NCBI GenBank assembly: GCA_041665605.1
Contig: JBAYIO010000015.1
Location: forward strand, 5,563 to 69,562
DNA length: 64,000 nucleotides
Source: CAIPAT01 sp041665605
GTDB lineage: Bacteria; Verrucomicrobiota; Lentisphaeria; Victivallales; Victivallaceae
Reading direction: 5' to 3'
A program made the position numbers and the translations under genes. Under the pieces are notes generated by a model. It was not told the DNA's origin. It did no database searches and saw only the letters and a list, made by a program, of their open reading frames with translations. This document shows, piece by piece, positions 35,693 through 44,061 of this stretch. Position 1 is the stretch's first letter; each line of letters starts with the position of its first letter.

Positions 35693-38140
35693 CTATGGAG
35701 TATTTCCAACTACTTCAAATAAATTGATATTGCCTGAATCGATGGTCTTCACAGGAATAACTATTTCGCGGCTTTTTACCGGAATAATTTTACCAGTTTG
35801 ATAATCAATAATACTGACATTATCCGACAGATTTGCCAGTTTGCCAATATTGATTTTCAGATTGCCATCATCACCCGTACTGGCATTGCTATAGGTAACC
35901 ACGGTAATTAAAGCTATGCGTTTTCCTTGCAACAACTGGTGTACTCGCGGAATTGTAGTTGTTTGAGCTGGTACTTTGACTTGAACCCCAGCGTCATTTA
36001 ATGTCTCAATCATAGGTAAATTTCCGGTGCGTTCAAAACTGGCACACTGATCCTGCCGTATCCCGTCAAGATAATAATCTTCGGCTTTTGCCACTAACGT
36101 GTTTATCCGGCTGATTTCCCGCACAGTCTCCGCATCGACATAGAAACTACCCGCTTCGTAGAACAAACCAAACCCGGGCAGAACGATATTGTTTTTGCGG
36201 TCATTTAGTGATAATAAATCAAAAATACGGTGTTTATTAAGAATCTCATCTGCTAAAAAATACTCCACGCCCCCCAGCAATAATGGAATTACTTCACAAC
36301 TATTATTTACTTTGCCATAAAGTTTGGCGTCGAAGCCTTTTTTGATGGGACCTGATGTATAATAATCATGAAATATTTTAGTATCATACCATTGAGGCAT
36401 GGTTGCATCAATATCTTTATTAACCCAGGTCATCTGTTCAGCGACAGATAATGCCGTAGAGCCTCCCGGTCCAAAATCTTTATGCGTATTTAGCACATAA
36501 GTATCAGGCTTGGCAGCTTTGATTGCCGACGACCATATTGCGTAAATTTTACTGTACAACGCTAAATTATATTTAGTCCATTGCAGATTATATTTTTCTT
36601 TGATAAGTTTTGATGTTAAATTTGGGCGGGGGATATTGTATTTCATGGCGAAATCATCCAAGGTGACAGCATCAAAGCTGATAAACAACCACTCCATGCC
36701 ATCCTGGATCGCCCCATTGTAAGGAACGCCGATTTTTTCTCCGCGTTTAACTGTATTTACCCAACTGGAGATGCAGCTATTGACCCAATCCTTACCGCCA
36801 TTTGCCATGTAAAAAGCGGAATATTCATTCGGATTTTCTACTCCATTGGCATCAACCTTGTATTTGCCTGCGACATTGTCTTTTTCGCCTGATACTTTAT
36901 AAAACACATTACAATCGACCAGATCCATAGTGCCGAAATTAGGCCAGAAATTATTTATGTTATATTCATCATGCGCCTTCTTTTCGACTTGTTCATAATC
37001 AGCTAATTTGCTATTTCCATTTACAGGACACAAGCCATAATCACTCCATACATTGAACCCGGCAATCGAGAAAAGCCGGGGTACGGCTGCCAATCTTGAC
37101 TCAAGATCCATCCTGAGATTTTGAACGGGGTAGCAAATGCTTTTGATTCTCTTAGGACTGGCGTATTCTTTGGGAATTTCCACTGGCTGTAATTGCCACA
37201 TTGCCTCAAAAATTACTTTATCCCCTGATTTGATGACTACCTGCATGGGAAATACCGCCGCTGTTTCTGACGAAACCCAAAAGCCGGGGTAGGTAGATTC
37301 AGCAATGCCTTTATAAAGCGCCGGCATCGGAAATGAATAACAAATTGCCTCGACTCCGTTTAATTTGGTTTCGCTGGTGGTTAATTCCATCTCTTTCACT
37401 TGTGCCGGACGAAAGTGCTTCATTACGAATGGCAGATTGAATCCTTCCGCTTTGACTTCTTTGGGGATGATAAAATTCAATGTTGGCGCAATATCCATTT
37501 TGGGCATTTGTGAACAGCTCAGGGCATAATTAACCCACTGCTTAATTCCCGGGAAGTAGTATTGGATGTTTTTTGAGCGAGCCGGACTTGAGGGATATAA
37601 ATCACAGAAAATCTGCCCGGTTTCACCATTTCCTGATGCTAAATTTAAACTTATATCATCGATGGCAATGCCTGAAGCCCTGGACTTAAATATTAATTCA
37701 GTCTTTGCCGGTTTAGACAAATCAAAATCAACAAAATATTGTCGCCATGCCTGGCTGACAATAACCACATTTCTTTCCTGATTATCCAGCTTGATATTGA
37801 GTTGTGACTGAAAGGTCGCGCCATTGGGACGTGCATAAAAACTTACCCGGTAACGTCCTGCCTGCATTATCTCAATTCCTTGCGCTAAATTGGTGATTCT
37901 TTCAGCGCTGTAGATTTCAATGGCATGATTACCCGAATATGCTCCGGCCGGGCCATGTCCTCCGCCCGCTTTCGTCAAATGGTAGTGGTAGGTATTCGTA
38001 CCACCGTTTGCATCCCGGACGATCCATTTATTAAGATAGCCTGCCTGGTCTTCAAATCCGGGGTTTTGTACTAAATTATTCGCCGATAAATTTACGCCGA
38101 TACATAGTGCCGGAACAAAAATCAGATTTTTTAATTTCAT
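35693..38140 (-). CDS. Secreted protein with N-terminal carbohydrate-binding-like domain, putative glycoside hydrolase
   Basis: An 815-residue protein with a signal peptide (LKNLIFVPALCIGVNLSA). Residues about 25-175 resemble a CBM4/9-type jelly roll (LVQNPGFEDQ, AGRYRVSFYARPNG, ASGIAIDDISL). The following 550 residues look like a large alpha/beta catalytic unit (IQDGMEWLFISFDAVTLDDF, PDTYVLNTHKDFGPGG, IDATMPQWYDTK). A short beta domain ends the protein. I do not recognise the enzyme family. A longer frame starts at 38170, but ATG 38140 is preceded by GAGGG with five-base spacing and begins a proper signal peptide. It is 30 bases after the pseudopilin gene. Confidence 0.7.
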   Translation of the reverse strand: MKLKNLIFVPALCIGVNLSANNLVQNPGFEDQAGYLNKWIVRDANGGTNTYHYHLTKAGGGHGPAGAYSGNHAIEIYSAERITNLAQGIEIMQAGRYRVSFYARPNGATFQSQLNIKLDNQERNVVIVSQAWRQYFVDFDLSKPAKTELIFKSRASGIAIDDISLNLASGNGETGQIFCDLYPSSPARSKNIQYYFPGIKQWVNYALSCSQMPKMDIAPTLNFIIPKEVKAEGFNLPFVMKHFRPAQVKEMELTTSETKLNGVEAICYSFPMPALYKGIAESTYPGFWVSSETAAVFPMQVVIKSGDKVIFEAMWQLQPVEIPKEYASPKRIKSICYPVQNLRMDLESRLAAVPRLFSIAGFNVWSDYGLCPVNGNSKLADYEQVEKKAHDEYNINNFWPNFGTMDLVDCNVFYKVSGEKDNVAGKYKVDANGVENPNEYSAFYMANGGKDWVNSCISSWVNTVKRGEKIGVPYNGAIQDGMEWLFISFDAVTLDDFAMKYNIPRPNLTSKLIKEKYNLQWTKYNLALYSKIYAIWSSAIKAAKPDTYVLNTHKDFGPGGSTALSVAEQMTWVNKDIDATMPQWYDTKIFHDYYTSGPIKKGFDAKLYGKVNNSCEVIPLLLGGVEYFLADEILNKHRIFDLLSLNDRKNNIVLPGFGLFYEAGSFYVDAETVREISRINTLVAKAEDYYLDGIRQDQCASFERTGNLPMIETLNDAGVQVKVPAQTTTIPRVHQLLQGKRIALITVVTYSNASTGDDGNLKINIGKLANLSDNVSIIDYQTGKIIPVKSREIVIPVKTIDSGNINLFEVVGNTP

Positions 38141-38170
38141 TTTTCCCTCTTTAAGATTTTTATTCTTCAT

Positions 38171-38914
38171 TTAGTGTCCCTTCTTCCCGTCGCGAGTCCA
38201 TACATTGTTATCACTAGTTTCACGAAGCAGTGCCCCTGAATATAGATTTGAGGATATGGCTTCAGGGTTGCCAGATGACGTTGTTGCGGTTGCAGTTGCA
38301 ACATGTCCATCCACCCACCCGACGACACAATACTTTCCATGATTTGGCCAAAGTACTTTGCCGGCGGTGCTCCATCCTGAAGCATCAACTGCGTAAACCC
38401 CATAATTACGAAAAGGTTGTGCAAATGCAGATTCTGCAAACATTACCATTCGTGCCGGTTTCATAATTGTCGCAAGCGACGCTGTGGCAATCCGCGCCGC
38501 AGGATCAGCAGCCCACCAGAGAGATCCCAGATACATATAATTATATCCGTAGTCAACATATTGCCATGAGGCGGAATACAGGTCATTTGATTTTGGCACG
38601 ACAAAAGGTGATGACAAGGCGTGGGTGGGACAAGAAAAAGTCTTGCCGCCTGTATAATTACTTGCCACCAGAGACGCCGCCCAGTAAACTGTTCCGCCAG
38701 GAAGAGTCCACCTATAAGACGGGAATCGCTCTTTATTGTCTCCGAGATACATAAACATTCCTGTCGCAATTTGTTTTTCATTACTAACGCACTTGATCTG
38801 CCGCCCTTTTTCCCGCACTTTGCCAATTGCCGGCAGCAGCATTGAGGCCAAAATTGCGATGATCGCGATCACCACGAGGAGTTCAATGAGCGTAAAATTT
38901 TGCGTCTTTTTCAT
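38171..38914 (-). CDS. Type II secretion/pseudopilin-like protein with H-X9-DG motif
   Basis: A 247-residue protein with a prepilin N-terminus: short basic leader MKKTQN, then FTLIELLVVIAIIAILASML. The residue before the cleavage point is Asn instead of the usual Gly. The C-terminal motif NHGKYCVVGWVDGHV is the H-X9-DG processing-associated motif. Such proteins are multiplied in Lentisphaerota and Planctomycetota and are thought to form secretion or surface filaments. The frame extends upstream to 38995 through a repetitive leader; ATG 38914 has AAAGGA just upstream and gives a normal short leader. It lies inside a glycoside hydrolase operon, so it may help export or display those enzymes. 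Confidence 0.85.
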   Translation of the reverse strand: MKKTQNFTLIELLVVIAIIAILASMLLPAIGKVREKGRQIKCVSNEKQIATGMFMYLGDNKERFPSYRWTLPGGTVYWAASLVASNYTGGKTFSCPTHALSSPFVVPKSNDLYSASWQYVDYGYNYMYLGSLWWAADPAARIATASLATIMKPARMVMFAESAFAQPFRNYGVYAVDASGWSTAGKVLWPNHGKYCVVGWVDGHVATATATTSSGNPEAISSNLYSGALLRETSDNNVWTRDGKKGH

Positions 38915-38995
38915 TTGTCCTTTCTCCATTTGAGTTAACATCTGAGCTTTCATTTGCCTTTTCTCCTTCAGTTGAGTTTTCATTTGACCTTTCAT
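38915..38995 (-). repeat. Twelve-base repeat before the pseudopilin start
   Basis: On the minus strand imperfect units of the form ATGAAA-CTCAA follow each other in frame and encode MKGQ, MKTQ, MKAQ, MLTQ and MEKGQ. Purine-rich ribosome-binding-like stretches are repeated with the start codon. It is either an unusual N-terminal extension of 27 residues or a tandem multiplication of the initiation region. Confidence 0.6.
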
Positions 38996-39061
38996 TTTTA
39001 TCCGTTAATAGTTAGTTGTATTTGATTTTCTCAAGTCTCTTTTCCGTAAAATTCTCCATAT

Positions 39062-41923
39062 TTATGACACCGCTAATATTCTGATGGGGCCCAGCAGTCC
39101 GGCAGGCAGATTGGCATGCCGGAACATATTGCCGGGCGCGTTGGTTACCGCTATTTCAATACTATGAAGGCCGGGCGACAGTTCAAATTTATGCCGGTAT
39201 GGAGGCCACGGCAGAACCACCGGTTCCATATTGTCCACGGCTATTTCCGCAATATCCTCCACCCGCCCAATATCCAGCATATAGGTTCCGCCTTGCTCAA
39301 TCTTAAATGTTTTCGTATAGACGGCCCTGCCCGAATATGTCGGATAGCCCCAGTCCGCCCAGTCAGACAGAATTCCGGCTTCAAAAACTTTTTCCGCTGC
39401 GGAAATGTCCGGGAATGACCGGTGCCCGTGCGGATATGAACATCTGAAATTTCCATACAGGTACGGCATTTCCTTCAATTCCCCGCCTTCAGTTATGATG
39501 TCGATCACATTGACCAGAGGGGAATGTCCTGATTTTAATTCTATATCAGCATAGATATTATTGCAATCATAAAAACGCTTTTTCTCCCATTTATCGATCC
39601 GCGTCCCGTTCACATAAAGTTTCCAGTTGCCGGAAACGGAGCTTTCTTCCAGCACGATTTTTGTGCCGGAAATATTGCCGGAACTGGTAAAGCGGAACCG
39701 GTACATGACTTTCGAACTATTAGCCGGAGCAGGATTTCTCTCACGTCTCATCAAATCAAAAGGCTTACCCTGTCCGTAGTCGGCTTTTCCAATTTCAGCA
39801 TCCGCGAAAACATGCTGAAAATTCATGGCTAGCTGATTTTCGCCGAACTCCACTTGCCAGCCGCTGTTCAGTTCAAGGATTTGTTCCTGAGCATCTTCGA
39901 TTTTACAGGTATCGTCCAGCATAAACCCTGAAACCGGCTGGATTTCAACTGGAATATCCTCGCAGTAACCGCAAAAAGCATTTTTTGAGCGGTTGTACAG
40001 GAAGAAAAGATTCTTATTATTTTCAACATATCGGCTGACAAAAATATCTTCCGCGCCATTCCCTCTGATTGCGGCAACCGGCGGCAGCATGCCAGCGGGA
40101 TTGCCGTTAACCAGTTCCATGCCTTGCGTATTCAGCTTTTCCGGCTTCGCGGACAGAACAACCGGGATGTCCGCGACCAGAATGACCCGTCCGCCGCCGG
40201 CGGCATACCGGTACAATGCCTGCGCGGTATATTCCGGGATGAATTTCACATACGGCAGCACTATCGCCCCGTAATTATTACGATGGTTCAAAATACCTTG
40301 TTCTGAGACAAGTTCGCCGAGCGTGATTTCATCTATAAAGTCAAAATCGCGCTGTGCCGACAGCAAGTCCTCAACCAGCGCATGGATGCTCCTCTCATCT
40401 CCAAGCACACGCCATGAGTCGTGTTTCAAGTCCATGAATTCGTTGTCCGGTTTCTGCTGACAGGCCAGACTGGTTGCCGGATAGAGCATGAGGATGTTGC
40501 AGACCGGCACGGCTTCGGAGAGTCTGCCGCACACGTTTTTCACATACTCCGACAGGCAGTTCATGTAATCCCATTCACTGTGCTGATAAAAAATTGACGG
40601 CGGCACTTCATCTTTGCGCGGCCCGTCAATCGAATAAGAATAGCCGTGAACTATAAAGTAATTTATTCCCAGCGCCATCTGATAGTCCAGCATTCCTCTC
40701 AGGTCGCGCAATGTGACTTCATCGCCGATGACCGCCAGGCAGTCGCTCCCGGCCAGCTCTTTGCCGAAAATATGCGCCGCCGATGAAACAACTTTGATGC
40801 CGGTGTGGTAGGCGGCGGTATCCTTGAACCCGTAAGCTTTGCCGAGCGGATCGCAGCACGGAATGTCAACATATTTATAGCAGCGTAATTCATTGGGCCA
40901 CCAGGCGGCAGCCAGCGAAAGCCATTCGGTGCGCGTCAAATGTCCGCTGAAAATTATATTCTTCCGATGACACCATTCACGCGATTGTTCCAGGTAATTC
41001 GCCGTCATCAGCCGGTGCTGCGTCGCCCGGAAATGCGCCCGGACAGCGGGGGATTTCTCATCGATGTCATAAGCCAGATGATGAAGATTCTCGACAATGC
41101 CATACGCATGATCTTTGAGAAATTCCTGAGCGAAATTGACGGACCACGGATATATTTCACAGCCGTTGGAAGGTTCATCAAAGAAAACACTGTCCACCAG
41201 ACCGCCGAGATGTTTACCATACCTTTTGTAATACTCTTCATAGGTGGAATCCAGCATCGCCTGAGTCGTGCGCGGATCCATCAGACACGTCCGGTTGAAA
41301 TTTAATTCAACCGTGATGCCGATGACTGCATATCTGGCCTTTTTTTCAGGTTTCCAGCAGACGGCAAAACGGTTATCGATGAAACTGCACCGCCAATGCG
41401 GATTCCCGCTCAGCGCCAGCAGCGGCGAATACAGCGTATGCTGGACCCTTCGTTCCGTCCATTCCTGACGTCTGGTGCCGCAGTATCCGGTAATATCAGT
41501 TGACTTCAGGCATTGTCCATCGGCATCCAGCTCAATGGCAAACGCCTTCAGGAGATAGCCTTTCTTGAAATCAAGCTCAATTTCATCGCAATTATCGAAC
41601 AGCCTGACCGTGAAATTCATATTCCTGCTTGCCAGTTCAGGATGTTCCCACGCGGTTCTGCCGCCGGCAATTCCGCTGGGGAAGTAATCCTCGTCCCATA
41701 TCTGGAATTTCATGCCGGTCAATTCGCATTCCTGAACAATTACGTCAATGATGTTCCACCAGTCATTCGACATATAAGGCGTGAGCAGTCCCTGACGCGC
41801 ATGGGCAAACACCCCTTGATAACCTTTGTCCGCAAATTCCCTTATCTGTCGCCTTACCTCTTCCGGATCAAGCTTATGATTCAGAAAATATTGTGCTGAT
41901 AGATATGTTATTTCTTTTTTCAT
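39062..41923 (-). CDS. Large glycoside hydrolase, GH106-like (alpha-L-rhamnosidase type)
   Basis: A 953-residue protein without signal peptide. The N-terminal barrel has the signature of the GH106-related group: EEVRRQIREFADKGYQGVF, FAHARQGL, FQIWDEDYFPSGIAGGR and SVFFDEPSNG. A second half of the barrel contains VIGDEVTLRDLRGMLDY and NYFIVHGYSYS. The C-terminal 300 residues are beta-sandwich domains (WKLYVNGTRIDKWE, PGLHSIEIAVTNAPGN), like galactose-binding modules. Acidic residues in the DED and DEP motifs are candidate catalysts. It is divergent from an AraC regulator of RhaS/RhaR appearance, which supports a rhamnoside substrate, but this is inference. It heads the minus-strand block. Confidence 0.7.
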   Translation of the reverse strand: MKKEITYLSAQYFLNHKLDPEEVRRQIREFADKGYQGVFAHARQGLLTPYMSNDWWNIIDVIVQECELTGMKFQIWDEDYFPSGIAGGRTAWEHPELASRNMNFTVRLFDNCDEIELDFKKGYLLKAFAIELDADGQCLKSTDITGYCGTRRQEWTERRVQHTLYSPLLALSGNPHWRCSFIDNRFAVCWKPEKKARYAVIGITVELNFNRTCLMDPRTTQAMLDSTYEEYYKRYGKHLGGLVDSVFFDEPSNGCEIYPWSVNFAQEFLKDHAYGIVENLHHLAYDIDEKSPAVRAHFRATQHRLMTANYLEQSREWCHRKNIIFSGHLTRTEWLSLAAAWWPNELRCYKYVDIPCCDPLGKAYGFKDTAAYHTGIKVVSSAAHIFGKELAGSDCLAVIGDEVTLRDLRGMLDYQMALGINYFIVHGYSYSIDGPRKDEVPPSIFYQHSEWDYMNCLSEYVKNVCGRLSEAVPVCNILMLYPATSLACQQKPDNEFMDLKHDSWRVLGDERSIHALVEDLLSAQRDFDFIDEITLGELVSEQGILNHRNNYGAIVLPYVKFIPEYTAQALYRYAAGGGRVILVADIPVVLSAKPEKLNTQGMELVNGNPAGMLPPVAAIRGNGAEDIFVSRYVENNKNLFFLYNRSKNAFCGYCEDIPVEIQPVSGFMLDDTCKIEDAQEQILELNSGWQVEFGENQLAMNFQHVFADAEIGKADYGQGKPFDLMRRERNPAPANSSKVMYRFRFTSSGNISGTKIVLEESSVSGNWKLYVNGTRIDKWEKKRFYDCNNIYADIELKSGHSPLVNVIDIITEGGELKEMPYLYGNFRCSYPHGHRSFPDISAAEKVFEAGILSDWADWGYPTYSGRAVYTKTFKIEQGGTYMLDIGRVEDIAEIAVDNMEPVVLPWPPYRHKFELSPGLHSIEIAVTNAPGNMFRHANLPAGLLGPIRILAVS

Positions 41924-41990
41924 TTCAATTCCATATTGATTTAAGATTTGTCTATAGTATAGTTCTTAACAGTAAATGAAACCTTGATTT

Positions 41991-42020
41991 ATTCGTCAAA
42001 TAATAGCATAAATTCGTCAA
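41991..42020 (+). promoter_or_regulatory. Direct repeat ATTCGTCAA, candidate AraC operator
   Basis: ATTCGTCAA occurs at 41991-41999 and again at 42012-42020, a 21-base register, two helical turns, as AraC-type activators require. The second copy ends one base before the AraC start codon and replaces a ribosome binding site, suggesting autoregulation. The site lies in the 98-base region shared with the divergent GH106-like gene. Confidence 0.6.
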
Positions 42021-42021
42021 T

Positions 42022-42894
42022 ATGACATTAAAAACAACATTCGACTTTGCAACGAGGATAAGAGACCGGGACTTTCCGTTAAGGATTGTTCGGAAGGCGT
42101 CTCAAAATGCAACACACATGCATTGCCACGAATTTACGGAGCTGGTCATTGTCTATGGCGGCAAAGGGTTGCATGTAATAGGGGACGATCCGCCCGCGGA
42201 ATTGGTCAGAGGAAATATTTTTGTCATTCCCAAAGGAGTTTATCATGAATACCTGGAGAATGGCCTAAGTTTGTTGAATATCATTTTCGAAACAGATCTG
42301 CTGCCGCTGCCGCTGCTGGATGTCTATGCGATGCCGTATTTCAATATGATCTTCAAAGGCAGGGCTGAAAATCCTGATATTTTCAAGCTGACGGATGATG
42401 AATTGGAAGAAATTCTTACCTTGACCGGCAAACTGGAAATTGAACTTGACGAACGTCAGCCCGGATGCCAGTTTGCTGCAACCGCATTATTTATGCAGAT
42501 AATGATATATCTGGCCAGGACTATCGGCGGCAAAGTGGAAAATACCCGATCCCCGCATATCGGCATCAGCCGGACGATAGAATACATGCATAAGCATTTC
42601 ACCGGAAAAGTTTCGGTAGAAAAACTCGCCGAAAACGCCGGACTGTCAATGAGTTCGCTGCTGCGCCATTTCAAACGGATTAACGGCGCGTCTCCGAAGG
42701 AATACCTGATTGAGCTGAGAATCAATTATGCCTGCGAACTGCTGGACAGCACCCGGCTGAGCATCGATGAAATCGCGTTTAACGCCGGTTTCAATGACAG
42801 CAATTATTTTTCAAGGGAATTCAGAAAAGCAACCGGCACAACCCCTTCCAAATACCGCGCCGACAGGCAGCCCAAGGTCAATTCCGCGGGATAA
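42022..42894 (+). CDS. AraC-family regulator, RhaS/RhaR-like
   Basis: A 290-residue regulator with an N-terminal cupin (HMHCHEFTELVIVYGGKG, NIFVIPKGVYHEY) and C-terminal double helix-turn-helix (VEKLAENAGLSMSSLLRHF and IDEIAFNAGFNDSNYFSREF, ending TGTTPSKYR). The cupin arrangement resembles the rhamnose regulators. Divergence from the GH106-like gene suggests it activates the polysaccharide block. There is no ribosome binding site before ATG 42022; the position is taken by a candidate operator half-site. Confidence 0.9.
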   Translation: MTLKTTFDFATRIRDRDFPLRIVRKASQNATHMHCHEFTELVIVYGGKGLHVIGDDPPAELVRGNIFVIPKGVYHEYLENGLSLLNIIFETDLLPLPLLDVYAMPYFNMIFKGRAENPDIFKLTDDELEEILTLTGKLEIELDERQPGCQFAATALFMQIMIYLARTIGGKVENTRSPHIGISRTIEYMHKHFTGKVSVEKLAENAGLSMSSLLRHFKRINGASPKEYLIELRINYACELLDSTRLSIDEIAFNAGFNDSNYFSREFRKATGTTPSKYRADRQPKVNSAG

Positions 42895-43204
42895 GGTTAT
42901 TTCCTGATTATAATGCATTCCTCGTCCTGCCCATCCCTGTTTAATTTCTCTGCAAACACAGGCTAATACTCTGTATTCAAGCCATTTGCAAAATTTTTCA
43001 TTGACAAAATCACTATATATGTAAGGATAATTGAAAATTATAAAATAGAGAAGTCAGAAGGAGTCAGGATTCAGAATGGGAACCGGAAATTCGTAATATA
43101 GCTCCAGCGGAGCGGAATATTAATAGCTTTCAAAATTATAAAAAGTTTTTCAGCTCCAGCGGAGCGACATATTAATAGCAGAAGTCAGAATGGGAATCAG
43201 AAAC

Positions 43205-43418
43205 TCAGAACAGCTCCAGAGGAGCGGAATATTAATAGCTTTCAAAATTATAAAATAGTTTTTCAAGCTCCAGCGGAGCGACATATTAATAGCAGGAGAC
43301 AGAATGGGAATCAGAAACTCAGAACAGCTCCAGAGGAGCGGAATATTAATAGCTTTCAAAATTATAAAATAGTTTTTCAAGCTCCAGCGGAGCGACATAT
43401 TAATAGCAGGAGACAGAA
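43205..43418. repeat. 114-base tandem repeat of paired hairpins
   Basis: Two nearly identical units with period 114 (CAGCTCCAGAGGAGCGG at 43211 and 43325). Each contains GCTCC-AGA-GGAGC and GCTCC-AGC-GGAGC, both followed by ATATTAATAGC. A partly matching unit lies just upstream. Confidence 0.85.
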
Positions 43419-43620
43419 TAAAAAACGGTAAATCAGGAAATTAGAGGAAAAAGTGTTATGCTCAAGATGTCTCTAAACTCTCCGGAATGTTGTGCAGGCG
43501 TGGTGTCCGGAATGTCCAGAATGTTGATATGGTATATGTTCAACGACACTCCAAAGTGTCGGAGTGTGGGAAGCGAGAAAAGTGGAAAGCGAGAAAAGTG
43601 GGAAGCGAGAAAAGTGAAAA

Positions 43621-43834
43621 CCAAAAAGCATTATGCTCAACGGGGCTCCAAAGTGTCGGAGTGTGGGAAGCGAGAAAAGTGAAAAGCGAGAAAAGCGAGA
43701 AAAGTGAAAACCAAAAAGCATTATGCTCAACGACACTCCAAAGTGTCGGAGTGTGGGAAGCGAGAAAAGTGAAAAGCGAGAAAAGCGAGAAAAGTGAAAA
43801 CCAAAAAGCATTATGCTCAACGGGGCTCCAAAGT
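43621..43834. repeat. 90-base tandem repeat
   Basis: Units begin CCAAAAAGCATTATGCTCAA at 43621, 43711 and 43801. The first two copies are nearly identical over all 90 bases, differing mainly in the left stem (GGGGCTCC or GACACTCC); the third diverges after the core. The second half of each unit is itself made of AAGCGAGAAAAGTG repeats. Confidence 0.9.
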
Positions 43835-43917
43835 ATCGGAGTGGGCTGTCCAAAATGTCGGAGTGTGATGTCCAATATGTCCAATGGGAGGCGGTTGTCC
43901 AAAATGAGCGTGACGGG

Positions 43918-44026
43918 TGTCCAGAATGTCCAGAATGTCCAGAATGTCCAGAATGTCCAGAATGTCCAGAATGTCCAGAATGTCCAGAATGTCCAGAATG
44001 TCCAGAATGTCCAGAATGTCCAGGAC
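43918..44026. repeat. Nine-base tandem array TGTCCAGAA
   Basis: Eleven exact copies of the nine-base unit, from 43918, and a degenerate twelfth (CCAGGA) at 44020. The period is a multiple of three, so all six frames stay open, which produces spurious peptides rich in VQN or SGH. Confidence 0.95.
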
Positions 44027-44061
44027 GTTCCATGAAACCCATAGTCCACGGCAGACCCGGA

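Larger units (their letters stand above)
43003..44026. repeat. Repeat locus B: shares modules with locus A
   Basis: About 1 kb without genes between an AraC gene and the M14-like gene. It opens with the same ATTGACAAAATCACTATATAT as locus A. Six hairpin modules of the form GCTCC-AGM-GGAGC followed by ATATTAATAGC lie at about 43101, 43152, 43211, 43267, 43326 and 43382, partly as a 114-base tandem. Then come five copies of the TTATGCTCAACGAC to CGGAGTG core (near 43454, 43527, 43630, 43720, 43810), three of them in a 90-base tandem. It closes with a nine-base array. The stretch 42895-43002 shows nothing else. Confidence 0.85.

Noticed and set aside
3647..43834. Possible CRISPR arrays in loci A and B
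   Set aside because: The sequences between cores are themselves repeated, spacing varies widely (54, 90 and others), the cores are not exact and no cas gene is present.
43473..44049. Overlapping open frames of 169-189 codons on both strands rich in VQN, SGH or FWT repeats
   Set aside because: They arise from 9-base and 90-base tandem repeats whose periods are multiples of three. There is no ribosome binding site or homology, and all frames are equally open.
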